DNA of 64,000 nt, from contig NC_040027.1 in the NCBI RefSeq assembly GCF_000972845.2, positions 15,281,423-15,345,422 on the forward strand, read 5' to 3'. The notes below the pieces were generated by a model, which was not told the DNA's origin, did no database searches, and saw nothing but the letters and a program-made list of their open reading frames with translations. The DNA is from Larimichthys crocea (lineage: Eukaryota > Chordata > Actinopteri > Sciaenidae). Position 1 is the first letter of the stretch, and each line of letters opens with the position of its first letter. Both the position numbers and the translations under genes were made by a program. Shown here in pieces: positions 24,369 through 36,769 of this stretch.

Positions 24369-27300
24369 ATGGCTGTAGTGAGGTTCTACAGTAGTGAAGT
24401 CGTGAATGGGAGAGCCTTACAGAGAGCAGCCAAGCTCTACCCCCAGCTGTCGATCGCGTCGGAGCTGTGCTACAATGTGGAGCTGACAGGTGAGTGTGAA
24501 ACAGCTTGTCAGATGAAGATGCAGGAGGTTGTAGACAGCGAAGAAATAGTGACGACTGAGAGACACATAAATTCACCTTGTGAAGATTTTCCCACACACC
24601 TTCTGTTTTTTTTTTTACACATTGTCATTGTTTCTTTCCGCTCTCTGCTGCAGGCTGCGAGAGTCTCGGCGCAGAGCAGAAGGAGGTTCTCCTCTGGTTG
24701 TTTCGGCCTCCTCTGCAGGCAGAGCCGCTGTCTGAGAAACCAAACCTCACAGAGGGCAGCGAGGAGAAACTGGTGGAGATCGGACCGAGGTAACGAATGC
24801 ACCCACACAGTCTGATAAATGAGCTGTGTCACATGCAGCGACTCGCTACAATGGGCTTCAGGTTCTTCCTTTGGACTGAGTGCATTTTAAAAGTGGCACA
24901 CAAACTGACTTTCATAGACTTTCATCGTTAGGTGTGAAAAACATATTCTGATAAAAATGTCCTCTTTATCTCACAGTCTTCATTAGCGGATGGTGTTCAG
25001 TGGTCATCACTGTGAGTCTAAACATGAATAACAAGTTATACTTGAAGGTTTGAATTGAGGAAAATGACCCAGTAGGGCAGTGAAGGTTCAGTAGTTACAT
25101 TTTTACATTTTCTTGCATGTGCAGGATGAACAACACAAAAAAAAGCCACACTGGCAACCCCCTTGAGGCTGCACCGGCCTTTTAAAAAAAGCCTGATCTG
25201 TGGCGAGCCTCCAGTTCTTGCACCTCCTTGGAGCCCCCTCCATGTTTACTACTGGTACATCTACTGGTTGTTGACACTGTTCACGTGATTGAACATCACT
25301 ATTTACATGACCCAAGGCTAAAAAGGTCTGATAATAAACGTGGCGATCTAAATGTGTGATTTTATTGGAATGGTCAAGATGGGAGACCTAAGACAGCTCA
25401 GACACTTCGAGTTTTACGACCACCTTACACCAAATGATCGAAGTGATGGGAGTCGCCGCAAGAGCAAAACTCTTAGCATTTTATGCTGAAATTGGAAATT
25501 TGTCTGCAACAGTGAAATCGTTTGAAAAGTCTTGTGGTGTACGTCCAACATAAGTGTTCATGAAAAATCTAAATATTCTTTAATCTAATGAACGATGTGG
25601 GCTTGTGCGCATCATCTTAGATATTTATTGATTTCAAGAAAATGTAAGACCTCGACTTCAAGCTGTCTTCAAGCTGTTGTCACTTGTTGTTGTCGCAGGT
25701 TGAACTTCTCCACAGCCTGGTCCACTAACACCGTGTCCATCTGCCAGAGCGCCGGCCTCACTAACGTCACACGAGTCGAGCTGTCTCGGAGGTTTCTAAT
25801 CAAGGTTTGCACAGAGAGAGAGAGAGAGAAATCATTTTCTGGAGTGACTGATTCAGAATTGGTTTTCACTTCATGTTTGTGTCTTTCTCGCCTCCAGCCA
25901 AAGAATGGAGAGAGCGTGAAGGAGCTCAATGGAGATATAAAGAAGCTGATTGAGTGTCTGTATGACAGCATGACAGAGTGCATCTATCAACATCCCATCA
26001 CCTCCTTCACTGTGGACGTCAAACCACAGCCCGTGTTTGAAGTGGACATCCTCGGGAAGGGCCGTGCAGCCTTGGAGACTGCAAATGATGATCTTGGTGA
26101 GACGCTCTTAACATCCTCGTAGCACTATTCAGCTTCGGCCTCCTTCTCCATCTTTTTACTCGTGTTGCTCAGCCTCTTATCGCCCTTAATGGACTGTAAC
26201 CTTCCTCTCTTTTCTCTTCCTTTATGCCTCTTTTTTTTTTTAGTCTTGCAGCTCTCTGTGAGTACACTGTGTCCGCTGCTCGAGGTAATAATGTCACATG
26301 ATGCATGACATTATTACTTAGCTGGTTAAAGTCACAGGACAGCGGTGATGATGCTGCTGATTATCTTACACGTGCATGCGTGTGTTTAGTGTGTGTGTGT
26401 GTGTGTTTAATGTCACATGAAAGCAAATGAACGAGAGAAGGGCTGCCTCTGTTTGATGGAAAGTCACAAACTGAATGAGCTGATCTGCTTTTAAGTTTCT
26501 TTTATGACCTTTTTTCTCATAACGGTGCAAGTTAGAATGTAACCATCTGACTTTCTATACCTCCAATTAGAGCAGCGACTAATAATTATCATGTTGCTCA
26601 CTAAATACATTACAAAGTGTTAGAAAATGGTGAAAGATGCCCCATTACACTTCCTTAAATGTCAAGTGTGTACGTTTTTCAGGGGCTCTGTTATTAAAGA
26701 ATATGGCAGAAATGTATTTGTTACATTAAAATGAGCCTTTTATATCTACAGACACCACTGGTCCTCTTCCATGGATCTGTTTGCACGTTATAGTCAAGTT
26801 ATAGACAAATAAAAAACAAAAAAAAAAAAACATAAATATCCCTTCCAGATTAAATATATTACATTAAATTTACACATACAAATGAGTAGATCATAATTGT
26901 CCGCTCCAAGCTATAATACTATATAAAAACAAACATCACAACACTTTAAACTGTGCTGTGTGAAGTTTGTATAAGAGTGAGGACGAGGGCTGGACGTCAT
27001 TGTCTGATAAATCTCGTCGTATTAATAAAACCATGACAGAACGGAAATTTCTGCGGCCTCAATAAATTTGTAATGTGCTTCATCTGAATGAGGTCCCAGA
27101 CCTTCTGCATGTGTAATATATAGGGAGTCCGTTTCAGCCATATACCCTTTAAGGCTGCTTAAAAGATATTTCTTGGCTCTCCCATTCAGACTTTTAGACA
27201 TTATTCCCAGCAGAGCCACAGTAAGACCTCTACGTATATCCTGAGCATCAAATACCTCTTTATATTGAGACATAACCTACAATATATTGCGTGTGTGTGC

Positions 27301-30300
27301 CAGTTTGAACCAACATTTTAACATTTTAGGAGCCCAGAATGGATGAACTAAAGACTGACTGTGGGTAGGACATTTTACCACTGTAGAGTTTGAAGCAAGG
27401 GGGTTGCAATCAGCAACAAGGCCGCCACTAAATCCTAAACACTGGGCCTCTTTAAAGCATAAAGGGTGATTAGGGATAAAGGGTGGTAAAGATGTTGTAT
27501 AATCACCATCAGTAACTAATCGTCTCAGCTCTAACCCTTATGCACCAAAACTACACACACACATTTCACGTCTCATCAGGCGCTCGTTATTCTTCTCTTT
27601 ATACGAACAGGTTTCAAACTGACACCGCAGACCGAACGTGGTGCGCGTGCTTATGTTCATGCTCTGCTCATTCGCTTCTGCCCAGCTTCGTTAATATTCA
27701 CAAGCTGCTCGAATGGATGAGAATAATTTCAGCACATACTTTGTAGGCTCTCCCATGCTCGACCGGTGAATCGGGGCGATTATTAAAAAGTCGTCTGCCT
27801 GTCTGGAGTTTCGTCACCCTACGGCTGCTAAATTCCCCCTAAGGATTGAATTCGCTTTCACTGTTTTGTTTCCCCGGTTGAGTTAAATGTGTTTGTTTTT
27901 TGTTTTTTTTTTGTTTTTTTAATAAAAGGGACATAAGTTCCTATAGGTGGCATGACATCATTTTAAAGCAGTGTGCGCTTTAAATAATTATCCTTTGGGA
28001 TAACAGTCTCTGTAAAGTTTAAAGAGTGTAAAATTTAATTGGACAAAGCAAAAAAAAAAAGTTTTTGTTCTCTTGAAGCAGAAGATACTGTCTTGAATAC
28101 AGAGCTGACTCTGTGTGTGTGTGTGTGATTCATTGTGCATCCCAGTCGATTTGAAAAACTACTTTTTGTGTTGACGTTTGCGGTGCTGTTTGGACGTGCA
28201 CGTAAAATATCTTTCCAATCTTTGTCGGTGGCTGCTTTTTTCCGAGCAGGATCTGATGTTTTGTTCTCGATACAGGTCTGGCTTTTGACTCCTGGGATCT
28301 GGACTACTACACGTCCATGTTCCACAGGATTAAAAGGAACCCCACCAGCGTGGAGTGCTTTGACCTGGCCCAGTCCAACAGGTGGGATTTGTCTACAGCA
28401 CGCAGATCAGCAGGACTGCTTTGTGTTTGTGCGTGTTTTTACTCTGTGATGTGTTCTATCTAGCGAGCACAGCCGTCACTGGTTCTTCCGGGGAAAGATG
28501 GAGATCAACGGGCAGGAGCAGAACGAGACTCTCTTCAGTCTTATAATGGACACCCAGCGGCACAGCAACCAAAACAATGTCATCAAGTTCTGCGACAACA
28601 GCAGGTAGGAGTGGAAACAACATTTCGTGTGTGTGTGTGGGTCTGTGTGTTCTTTTTGGCACTCAATATAAAATGTGTGTGTGTTCAGTGGTATCAAAGG
28701 GATCGAGCTGGAGTGTATTTACCCTAAAGATCCATCCCAAGCCAGTTCGTACGAGACCCGGCGCTCACTAAGACATGCCATCTTCACCGCAGAGACGCAC
28801 AACTTCCCGACAGGTCAGGACACACAAAACATCGTGTTTAATTCCAACTTTAGTTGTTCTTTTTTTCCCCCCTAAATAACTAACATCGTCATCTGACCTC
28901 CAGGTGTAGCTCCATTCAGCGGTGCCACCACGGGGACAGGAGGTCGTATCAGAGATGTCCAAAGTGCTGGACAGGGAGGCCACGTCATCGCCGGCACTGC
29001 AGGATACTGCTTCGGCAACCTGCACGTCCCAGGTGTGGCAGAAAGACAACAAGCTTCACTTTCTTTACTGGAAATGAAGCAAACGTAAAATAAATCAGTA
29101 ATATTTCTCTTCTTACTGTCTATCCTCCAGGTTACGTTCTCCCCTGGGAGTCTTCAGGCGAGGGATGGGAATATCCGACCAGCTTTGCCCCTCCACTGCA
29201 GGTGGCAATCGAGGCCAGCGATGGCGCCTCAGACTACGGCAACAAGTTTGGAGAACCTGTCCTGTCAGGTAGAGAACCAAACTGATGCATGCCTGGAATT
29301 ACTCTAACAGTTCATTCTTCATAAATTTTTCTGATTATTGATAAATCTGCTGATGATTAATTGTTGTTGCATTAACAGTGATGTGTCCAGTTAGACCAAC
29401 AGTCCAAAACCTAAAGATTCTCAATTTACCATCATATATGACGGCGACTGACTGACTGACTGACTGTTTTGTAGCCAGCTTCAAGTGGACGTTTGAGGAA
29501 CTGCAGTTTTTGGCACTTCTGTGTTGGCCTAATTTTACAGCCACAGAGATTACTGATAGAATATTTTCTGTAGTGTATAAAATGTCTTAAAATGTTTGAT
29601 AGATATAACCAGAATCTGTCCGTCATGTTCAGACAAACCAGCAAATGTTGAGTGGTGTTTCTGTTTGATAAAAGACTCAAACAGTCTCTCTACAGATTGA
29701 TCTGATCTAATGCCCTCCTGCAGGTTTCGCTCGTTCGTTCGGCATGCGTCTGGCTAACGGAGAGCGGCGAGAGTGGATTAAGCCAATCATGTTCAGCGGT
29801 GGTCTCGGCTCTATTGAAGATAAACATGTGAAGAAAGAAGAGGCAGAGGCTGGTAATGTTCTTAGCATGTTTAATCGATGCAGAGGCTACATTCACATGC
29901 ATGGATCAATGCCTCAGTCTCCCTCTGCTGTGCTTCTTGATTAGGAATGGAAGTGGTGAAGATCGGAGGGCCGGTGTACAGAATCGGCGTGGGAGGAGGA
30001 GCGGCCTCCTCTGTAGAAGTACGTCGGCTTCAGTAAATAAGATTAGCAGTGACGTCACCTATGTGCCAAAGTTTCGCTGTAATTAAAAACATTTTTGGCT
30101 CGCAGGTCCAGGGGGACAACTCCAGCGACAGAGATCTGGGTGCGGTGCAGAGAGGAGATGCTGAGATGGAGCAGAAGATGAATCGCGCTCTCAGGGCATG
30201 CCTGGAAAGAAGCGGCGGGAACCCGATCTGCAGTATACATGATCAGGGCGCAGGGGGAAACGGTACACGACAAATGTTTTTTTTTTTTTGTGGCTTTAAT

Positions 30301-33300
30301 AATGAGACAAAAGTTTGACATTAAATCATATTATCATCTTCAGGTAATGTGCTTAAGGAGCTCAGCGAGCCAGCGGGAGCTGTAATCTACTCAAGTAGAT
30401 TCAAGGTAGTAGAACAAACACAGAGATACACATTCTGATAATCCTGAATTTATATTGCTCTTATTGTTTTCTCTCTGTCTTTGTTTTTTTTAGAAAGGTG
30501 ACCCCACGCTGAGCGTGCTGGAGCTGTGGGGTGCAGAGTATCAGGAGAGCAATGCCCTGCTGCTCCGTCCATCAGACAGGGACTTCCTAGAGAGGGTGTG
30601 TCAGAGGGAGAAGTGCCCCGTTGACTTTGTGGGAAACATCACTGGTGATGGCAAGGCACGTTTCAGCCTGGATCAAGTGGATAAATGCACGTACAATCAA
30701 GTCTGCACAACCTCGAGTGTCAGCGTCATGTTTATTTCAATCTCGCACAGATTGTGCTGGTGGATGACGAGGGAGGCAGCGGCGATCAAGCAGACAGGGG
30801 GCGCTGTCCCGTCGACCTGCAGTTGGAGTGGGTTCTGGGGAAGATGCCCCAGAAGGAGTTTAAGATGGAGCGCCTGGCCCAGACGCATCAGCCTCTGGCT
30901 CTTCCTGCTGGGCTGCAGGTCAAGGATGCACTGGAGAGAGTTTTACGTTTGCCTGCTGTGGCGTCCAAACGTTACCTGACCAACAAGGTGTGTGTGTGTG
31001 TTGCACGTGTTACGCGGCTTCTGTCTTTAGAAGATCATGTGTGCAGACACTTTGTGACTCCCCGTGTCTTCGCTCCCTCCCCTCTCTCAGGTGGACCGGT
31101 CTGTGACTGGGTTGGTTGCCCAGCAACAATGTGTCGGCCCTCTTCACACCCCATTGGCTGACGTGGCTGTTGTTGCTCTGTCGCCGTTCAGCCTGGAGGG
31201 AGCAGCCACCGCCATCGGGGAGCAACCAATTAAAGGCCTGGTCTGTCCTGCAGCAGGGGCTCGCATGGCTGTTGGAGAGGCTCTCACCAATCTGGTGTTT
31301 GCCAGGGTCACAGCTCTGAAGGTGAGCGAGTAATTAAGAGTGTGAGGAAAATGAAAACACATGATGGTCGCTGCTAAAGGAAATAAAATCTCTGTAGACC
31401 AGATTTATTTATCCCCCCCCTTAAAATTAATGTTTGGTTTCAGGACGTAAAGTGTAGTGGTAACTGGATGTGGGCTGCCAAGCTCCCCGGTGAGGGGGCC
31501 TGTCTGTGGGAGGCCTGCAAAGCCATGTGTGACGTCATGGGTCAGCTGGGAGTCGCCATCGATGGGGGCAAAGACTCTCTGAGTATGGCCGCTAGAGTGG
31601 GGAAAGAGACGGTCAAAGCTCCAGGTACTTTGACACTGTGTGTGTGTGTCTTAGTTATTAATAACACATTTGTACCATTAGTTATTTGTTATGATTATAT
31701 TATATATATTTATATGATTATACAACTTAACTAACATCAAGAAATAACATTACTTACTAGTACCACACCTAATTATTATTCCCCCACGCCTGAGCCTGAA
31801 AACTTCCCGGTGGTCCAAACACTTAACGCTCCCCGAGGCTCTGAGCTCACAGTCTAGGCAGTCCAGCTAACATTAGCTAACAACAGCTACAGTTTACTTT
31901 ACCGTTCATCAGGAAACTCTGTAAATCACCAAGAATTGATGCGGAGCAGCCGGAGGACATCAGAGGGAAAGTGATTAAAAACATGACACAGTTTCACCAA
32001 AATCCATGAAACAGGACAAAGTTACAGACATGCATGACGCAGAGCGGGAATGAAAGAGACATCGTTCACCTGATTACAACTCGATGTAGCATCAAAATGA
32101 ATTAAAGCTGTAAAAAAAAAGGTGAGTCGTGATTCGAACATCGAGTTAAACTTGGCTTTCCTGCTGCTCCAGGTGCTCTGGTTATTTCGGCATATGCTGT
32201 TTGTCCTGACATCACAGCCACTGTGACGCCCGACCTCGAGGATCCAGATGGCAAAGGTATTACACACACACACACACACTGATTACTCATAATCTGTTAG
32301 GAACACACGCCTGATTGTCTTTAGTTTTCTTTTTAGTTTAGTTTTTTTAGTTAGTTTTAGTTAGTTAGTTTTCTTTCTAACACACACTCAGTAACAGGCA
32401 ACCTGCCTCTGACCCTTTGTCCTCTGTCTGCAGGCGTGTTGTTGTGGGTTCCTCTCACTCCAGGTCGTCATCGCTTGGGAGGCTCTGCCCTGGCTCAATG
32501 CTACAGCCAGCTGGGAGACTGCTCTCCTGACCTGGACCAGCCGGAACTATTGACTGCCTGCTTCAACACCACACAGACACTGATACATGGTCAGTTTGCA
32601 CTCAGGGAAGAGAAAAAAAGTCTAGCATTGTTTACTGTGATTTGATCCGTGAGGAAACTTTTCTTCAGCTTTATTTTCACTCAGTTTACTCTTTAATGGC
32701 AAGGCTGTGATTTTGAACAGTGATACACAGCCATCTAGTGGCTTTACTGAGTACTTTCAGTTAAAAAGCAGCAGGACTCTTGTCTTTTCTGCTAATGATG
32801 CAATTAAATTGAAATAGCACGAAGACCTTTTTTTTTCTGTGGAAGATGGATGAGAAGTTTTTGTTCTTTCAGATCGTCTGCTGAGTGCAGGACATGACAT
32901 CAGCGATGGAGGTCTCGTTTCCTGCTTGCTGGAGATGGCCTTTGCAGGAAACCGTGGGATTGATGTCGAGTTGACATCACAAGGAACCGGAGGTTAGTGA
33001 GCCTCTTGGTTTTCGCATGATTCACACTCGCAGGATACAAACTGTTGTAAACTCACGCAGTTTTTTTCTTTTTTCTTTTTCTGCACAGTCATGGAGCTGC
33101 TCTTCAGCGAGGAGCTGGGTTTGGTTCTGGAGGTTTCACAGCTCCATGTAGAAGAGGTGTGTCAGAGATACAGCGACGCGGGCGTGCAGTGCCATCGTGT
33201 CGGCAGAACCTGCGCCTTCGGACCAGAATCTGTGGTGAGACATCACATCCTCATCATGTTCCTCAACTGCTTTTATCCCGTCTTTGTTTGTTGACTTTTT

Positions 33301-35914
33301 TCTATTTGCCTCGCTTGTCTTTCAGGTTAGTGTTCGCGTGGATGGAGAGGTTGTACTAAAAGAGCCGCTACCTAACCTCAGAGCAATATGGGAGGACACC
33401 AGTTTCCAGCTGGAGCGCCTCCAGGCCAATGAGATCTGTGTTAAACAGGAAGAGGAGGGACTAGCCAAGAGGACACAGCCCTACTTCAAGCTGACCTTTG
33501 ACCCTTCTGAAATGCCGAGCGTCAACCAGCTGAGTAAGAACTGGTACCATTTACCAAATGTGTATCCTAAGGTTCCAGTTACATTTCTGTTTTGAAATTC
33601 TGTTTTTACTAATGACAAAGTCCGAACAGTATAAACGTTTTCCAGAAGAATCCCTCTTCTGTAAATCTCCACATAACAGAAGGTATTCAAAATGGATAAT
33701 CCAGAAGCAAGTAAGGAGCAAAGTAAATAAACATGCAGGAATAGAATCTAAAAAATAAAATAGACTAGAAAACCAAACTTGCTAAACAGAACCAGGTGTG
33801 ATCAAAGTGTCAGGTGTGCCTTCATAATACACAAATCATTTTTACAAAAAGGACAAATCAGGGAAAGAAACAAATGACAGTCATAGAGGTCATACACAGT
33901 CCAACTTTCCCATCTTTTGGAAAAATGTTCCTGTCTAATAAAAAAGGCAATCCTTCCTTTCATAGACATATCATAAATAATGTCGATGCAATCATCAACT
34001 GTGGGGATTTTTGCCTTTAGACACTTTCCGGTAATGACTTTTCTTCCCTGAGACGTTTTCCGATGGCAAGGAGCCCAAATACAGGTTATACTGATAATAC
34101 TTTCTGTAAAATCTCATGAACCTCCTGCCAGAAAGGAGTCATCAATCATAAAGAGCAGAATATATGATGATGATTTGCCCCGGAGAACCCACACTGATTT
34201 GGCACAGTGCCTCTTTTGAACTGCAACAAAACTCTCCTCAAAGCTGAACTTAAAGTTTTCTATTGTAACTCACATAAATTCTCCCAATCCTTATGTCTTT
34301 CCCAGAATTTCTTCCCTTTCGCATTTCTGTTTCACCTACAGTGAATTATTTTATTTGCTGCAAGCCTCTATAAAACCTTGCGATGCATGAACATATGCCT
34401 CTTTGAAAACTTAGTAAAATATTGGCTCTTTTCATTTTAAAGTAAATTATTAATACTTTAATAATTTGATCTTAAAAGTTTGGAAATGACAGATATTTGC
34501 CAGAATATCTAGAGGTTAAAAACTTTCCTTTCCTTGCTTGATATTTTTATTTCAACCTCTCTCTCTCTGATGTGTGTTTCAGCTGCAGGGCAGCCTCGTG
34601 TTGCTGTGGTCAGGGAGGAGGGCAGTAACGGAGACCGAGAGATGTCTGTGTCTCTGTATATGGCCGGTTTTGAGGTAGCTCTTCTGAGCTTTATTAACTG
34701 AAAGTATTTTGACGTAAGCTGTGTAGCTGGTGTGTGTGTGACTCCTGTCTACATCTGTGTTGTAGGTGTGGGATGTCACCATGCAGGACCTGTGCTCTGG
34801 ATCCATAACTCTGGAGTCTTTCAAAGCGGTCGTGTTTGTCGGTGGATTCAGCTACGCAGACGTCCTGGGATCAGCCAAAGGCAAATAAACACTCATACGT
34901 ACACACAGTCTTTGATATACATATCACACATTTTGTGTAACACAGTTCATCCTTTATTACAGGTTGGGCTGCTACTGTTGCATATAACCCCAAGGCCAAG
35001 GCTGAGTTTGATCGCTTCCGGCGGCGGGACGACACACTCAGTCTGGGTGTGTGTAATGGCTGCCAGCTGCTCGCCCTGTTGGGCTGGGTGGGAGAAGGCA
35101 AGGACGGAGCAGGTAAGAGGAAAAGACAGAGAGAGTGCTGCCTGTAATAGTAATGATAGGAAAGGTCTGTAGTTCTGGACTGAAATTTGAAATTTCCCCA
35201 CAGACACTGAAGTGGTGCTGACCCATAATAAGTCTGGCAGGTTTGAGTCTCGGTTCATCAGCGTTGGGATCCAGGAGTCCCCGTCCGTGTGGCTCAGAGG
35301 CATGGAGGGCTCAGCTCTGGGTGTCTGGGTTGCACATGGAGAAGGTACAGCATTTAACTTGTCACAAAAGTCGGCAAAACTGTCCTCTAGAAGCATAAAG
35401 CTGCGACTTCTACGCATTGGCTGTTAAGGACAGGAATGCAGCATTGAATCATAATCTAGCACAAAAAGGGTCACCCAGTGTGAAACTTTTGATCTTGCAC
35501 AACAACCGTTCATTTCTGCTGATTCAGGTCACAGCGTCAGCATGTTCTGTAATCGGCAGCTGTGTTTAATATTGATTTTCCTGCAAACCTCTTTCCTTTG
35601 CAGGTCTGATGCAATTCCGTAACTCCCAGGCCCAGGACCAGATTATTTCTGGAGGGTTTGCCCCACTCCGTTACCTTGACGACCAGGGTCATCCCACCGA
35701 GGAGTACCCTCTGAACCCCAACGGCTCCCCACAGGGCATAGCGGGACTCTGCTCCAGGTACGGGAGACACCTGGCCATGATGCCCCACCCGGAGCGCTGC
35801 ACCCTGGGCTGGCAGTGGCCGTGGGCACCGAGGGACTTCAGAGCTTCTCTCACACCTTCACCCTGGCTACGCATGTTCAAGAACGCAGCTGCCTGGTGCA
35901 GCAACATGCAGTAA
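24369..35914 (+). CDS. pfas: Phosphoribosylformylglycinamidine synthase (FGAM synthase), 27 coding exons
   Basis: Fourth step of de novo purine synthesis: FGAR + glutamine + ATP to FGAM, in the cytosol. Exons: 24369-24489, 24654-24789, 25699-25804, 25898-26096, 28276-28381, 28464-28604, 28689-28813, 28904-29032, 29131-29268, 29724-29852, 29945-30018, 30106-30262, 30344-30405, 30494-30655, 30751-30987, 31091-31321, 31444-31624, 32173-32256, 32434-32589, 32873-32992, 33089-33234, 33326-33533, 34583-34674, 34766-34880, 34963-35112, 35204-35344, 35604-35914. They join in frame to 1318 aa (human 1338). The N-terminal and linker part covers about 1-220. The synthetase core shows FTAETHNFPTG, SGATTGTGGRIRD and HDQGAGGNGNVLKELS. 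The C-terminal class I glutamine amidotransferase has GVCNGCQLL (nucleophile Cys about 1149) and MMPHPER (His 1277, Glu 1279). The introns after 30655 and 34880 begin with GC rather than GT. The start is the first ATG after the acceptor at 24366. The gene appears intact. Confidence 0.97.
26097..28275. other. PFAS intron 5 (2.2 kb), with one unexplained minus-strand open frame
   Basis: No PFAS exon is missing here: the flanking exons join in phase. The intron carries a TG run near 26392-26405, poly-A near 26818-26830, T-rich sequence near 27895-27922, and an 83-codon ATG-to-stop frame on the minus strand (27022-27273) that I do not recognise. Confidence 0.6.
29446..29466. repeat. (GACT)n microsatellite in PFAS intron
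   Basis: Five GACT units in a row, in the intron between the exons ending at 29268 and starting at 29724. Confidence 0.9.
33534..34582. other. PFAS intron (1.05 kb), AT-rich, nothing recognised
   Basis: Between the exons ending at 33533 and starting at 34583. It is AT-rich with no recognised exon or RNA gene. Much of it may be an old repeat, but I could not assign it. Confidence 0.5.
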
Positions 35915-36220
35915 TGATACCGTTTGTTTCTGGTGCTGTCACACGAGCATTATCTTCTTTGTTGGTCAACTGAAACTGTAAGGCCTGTTAACATAACATG
36001 TCATGTAACTCTTCCTTTGGTACTTGATCTTTTTGCATTAATCCTGACGCAATACTGTTGCAATACTCCCACTCTGAGACTACTGTGGATTCTCACTGAC
36101 TTTGTATTCATTCTCTAGGTTTCATTATGGCAGTCGCTGTATATTTTACAGAGCTGTTCTACACCAATGAGGTCTACGGACATCATCAGTGTTGCTGAGA
36201 CTTTATAAATTGAATTTGCT

Positions 36221-36238
36221 AATAAATAAATGAATAAA
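36221..36238 (+). terminator. pfas: PFAS polyadenylation signals
   Basis: Overlapping AATAAA hexamers at 36221-36226, 36225-36230 and 36233-36238, about 310 bp after the PFAS stop codon. They give a 3' UTR of about 330-350 nt. Confidence 0.65.
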
Positions 36239-36287
36239 ACAGAAACGTGTGTGAAATGATAAAGTCCACATAAGACAATAAATATTT

Positions 36288-36293
36288 TTTATT
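36288..36293 (-). terminator. RNF170-like polyadenylation signal (minus strand)
   Basis: TTTATT on the plus strand reads AATAAA on the minus strand, 477 bp beyond the RNF170-like stop codon. It lies about 50 bp from the PFAS signals, so the two 3' ends nearly meet or overlap. Confidence 0.5.
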
Positions 36294-36769
36294 TTACACA
36301 CAAAGAAACAAATTCATACAATATCAAGTATTTACATAGATGTCAATATATTACAGTACTGACATGGCAGCTTTGACAACTTTGCTGCCCAGTTAGGAGA
36401 AAAAAATAAGTTTTTGTAGCCAGTTTTCAGGGGGTAAGATGCTAAACATTTTAAATCAACGTGATTTCATTTAAGTCAATGCACAGTAAAGATTTGGTTT
36501 GTTTAATACGGATTAAAGGGCTCCAAGACAAATACTTCATGCCTCAGGATTGTAAGGATTTGTGGCCACAGCTTATCCAGCACACTGCATGACATTGTAT
36601 TTTAGATACGTAGGCTGGAGTCCACAGTCTGAGAGGCTGAGGCGCCGTCTAACATCTCCACTGTTACGTGCTCTGCTGTTGTCAATATTCTTGTATCCAC
36701 TAATCCAACTATCTACAGCGAGAAAGAAGAAATCCAATGAAAGTGTGTCAAACAAGTTGTACTGACACT

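Noticed and set aside
30515..30979. Continuous frame running through the 95-bp PFAS intron at 30656-30750
   Set aside because: Read-through changes to a frame that does not match PFAS after the intron. The GC-AG splice restores the conserved protein exactly.
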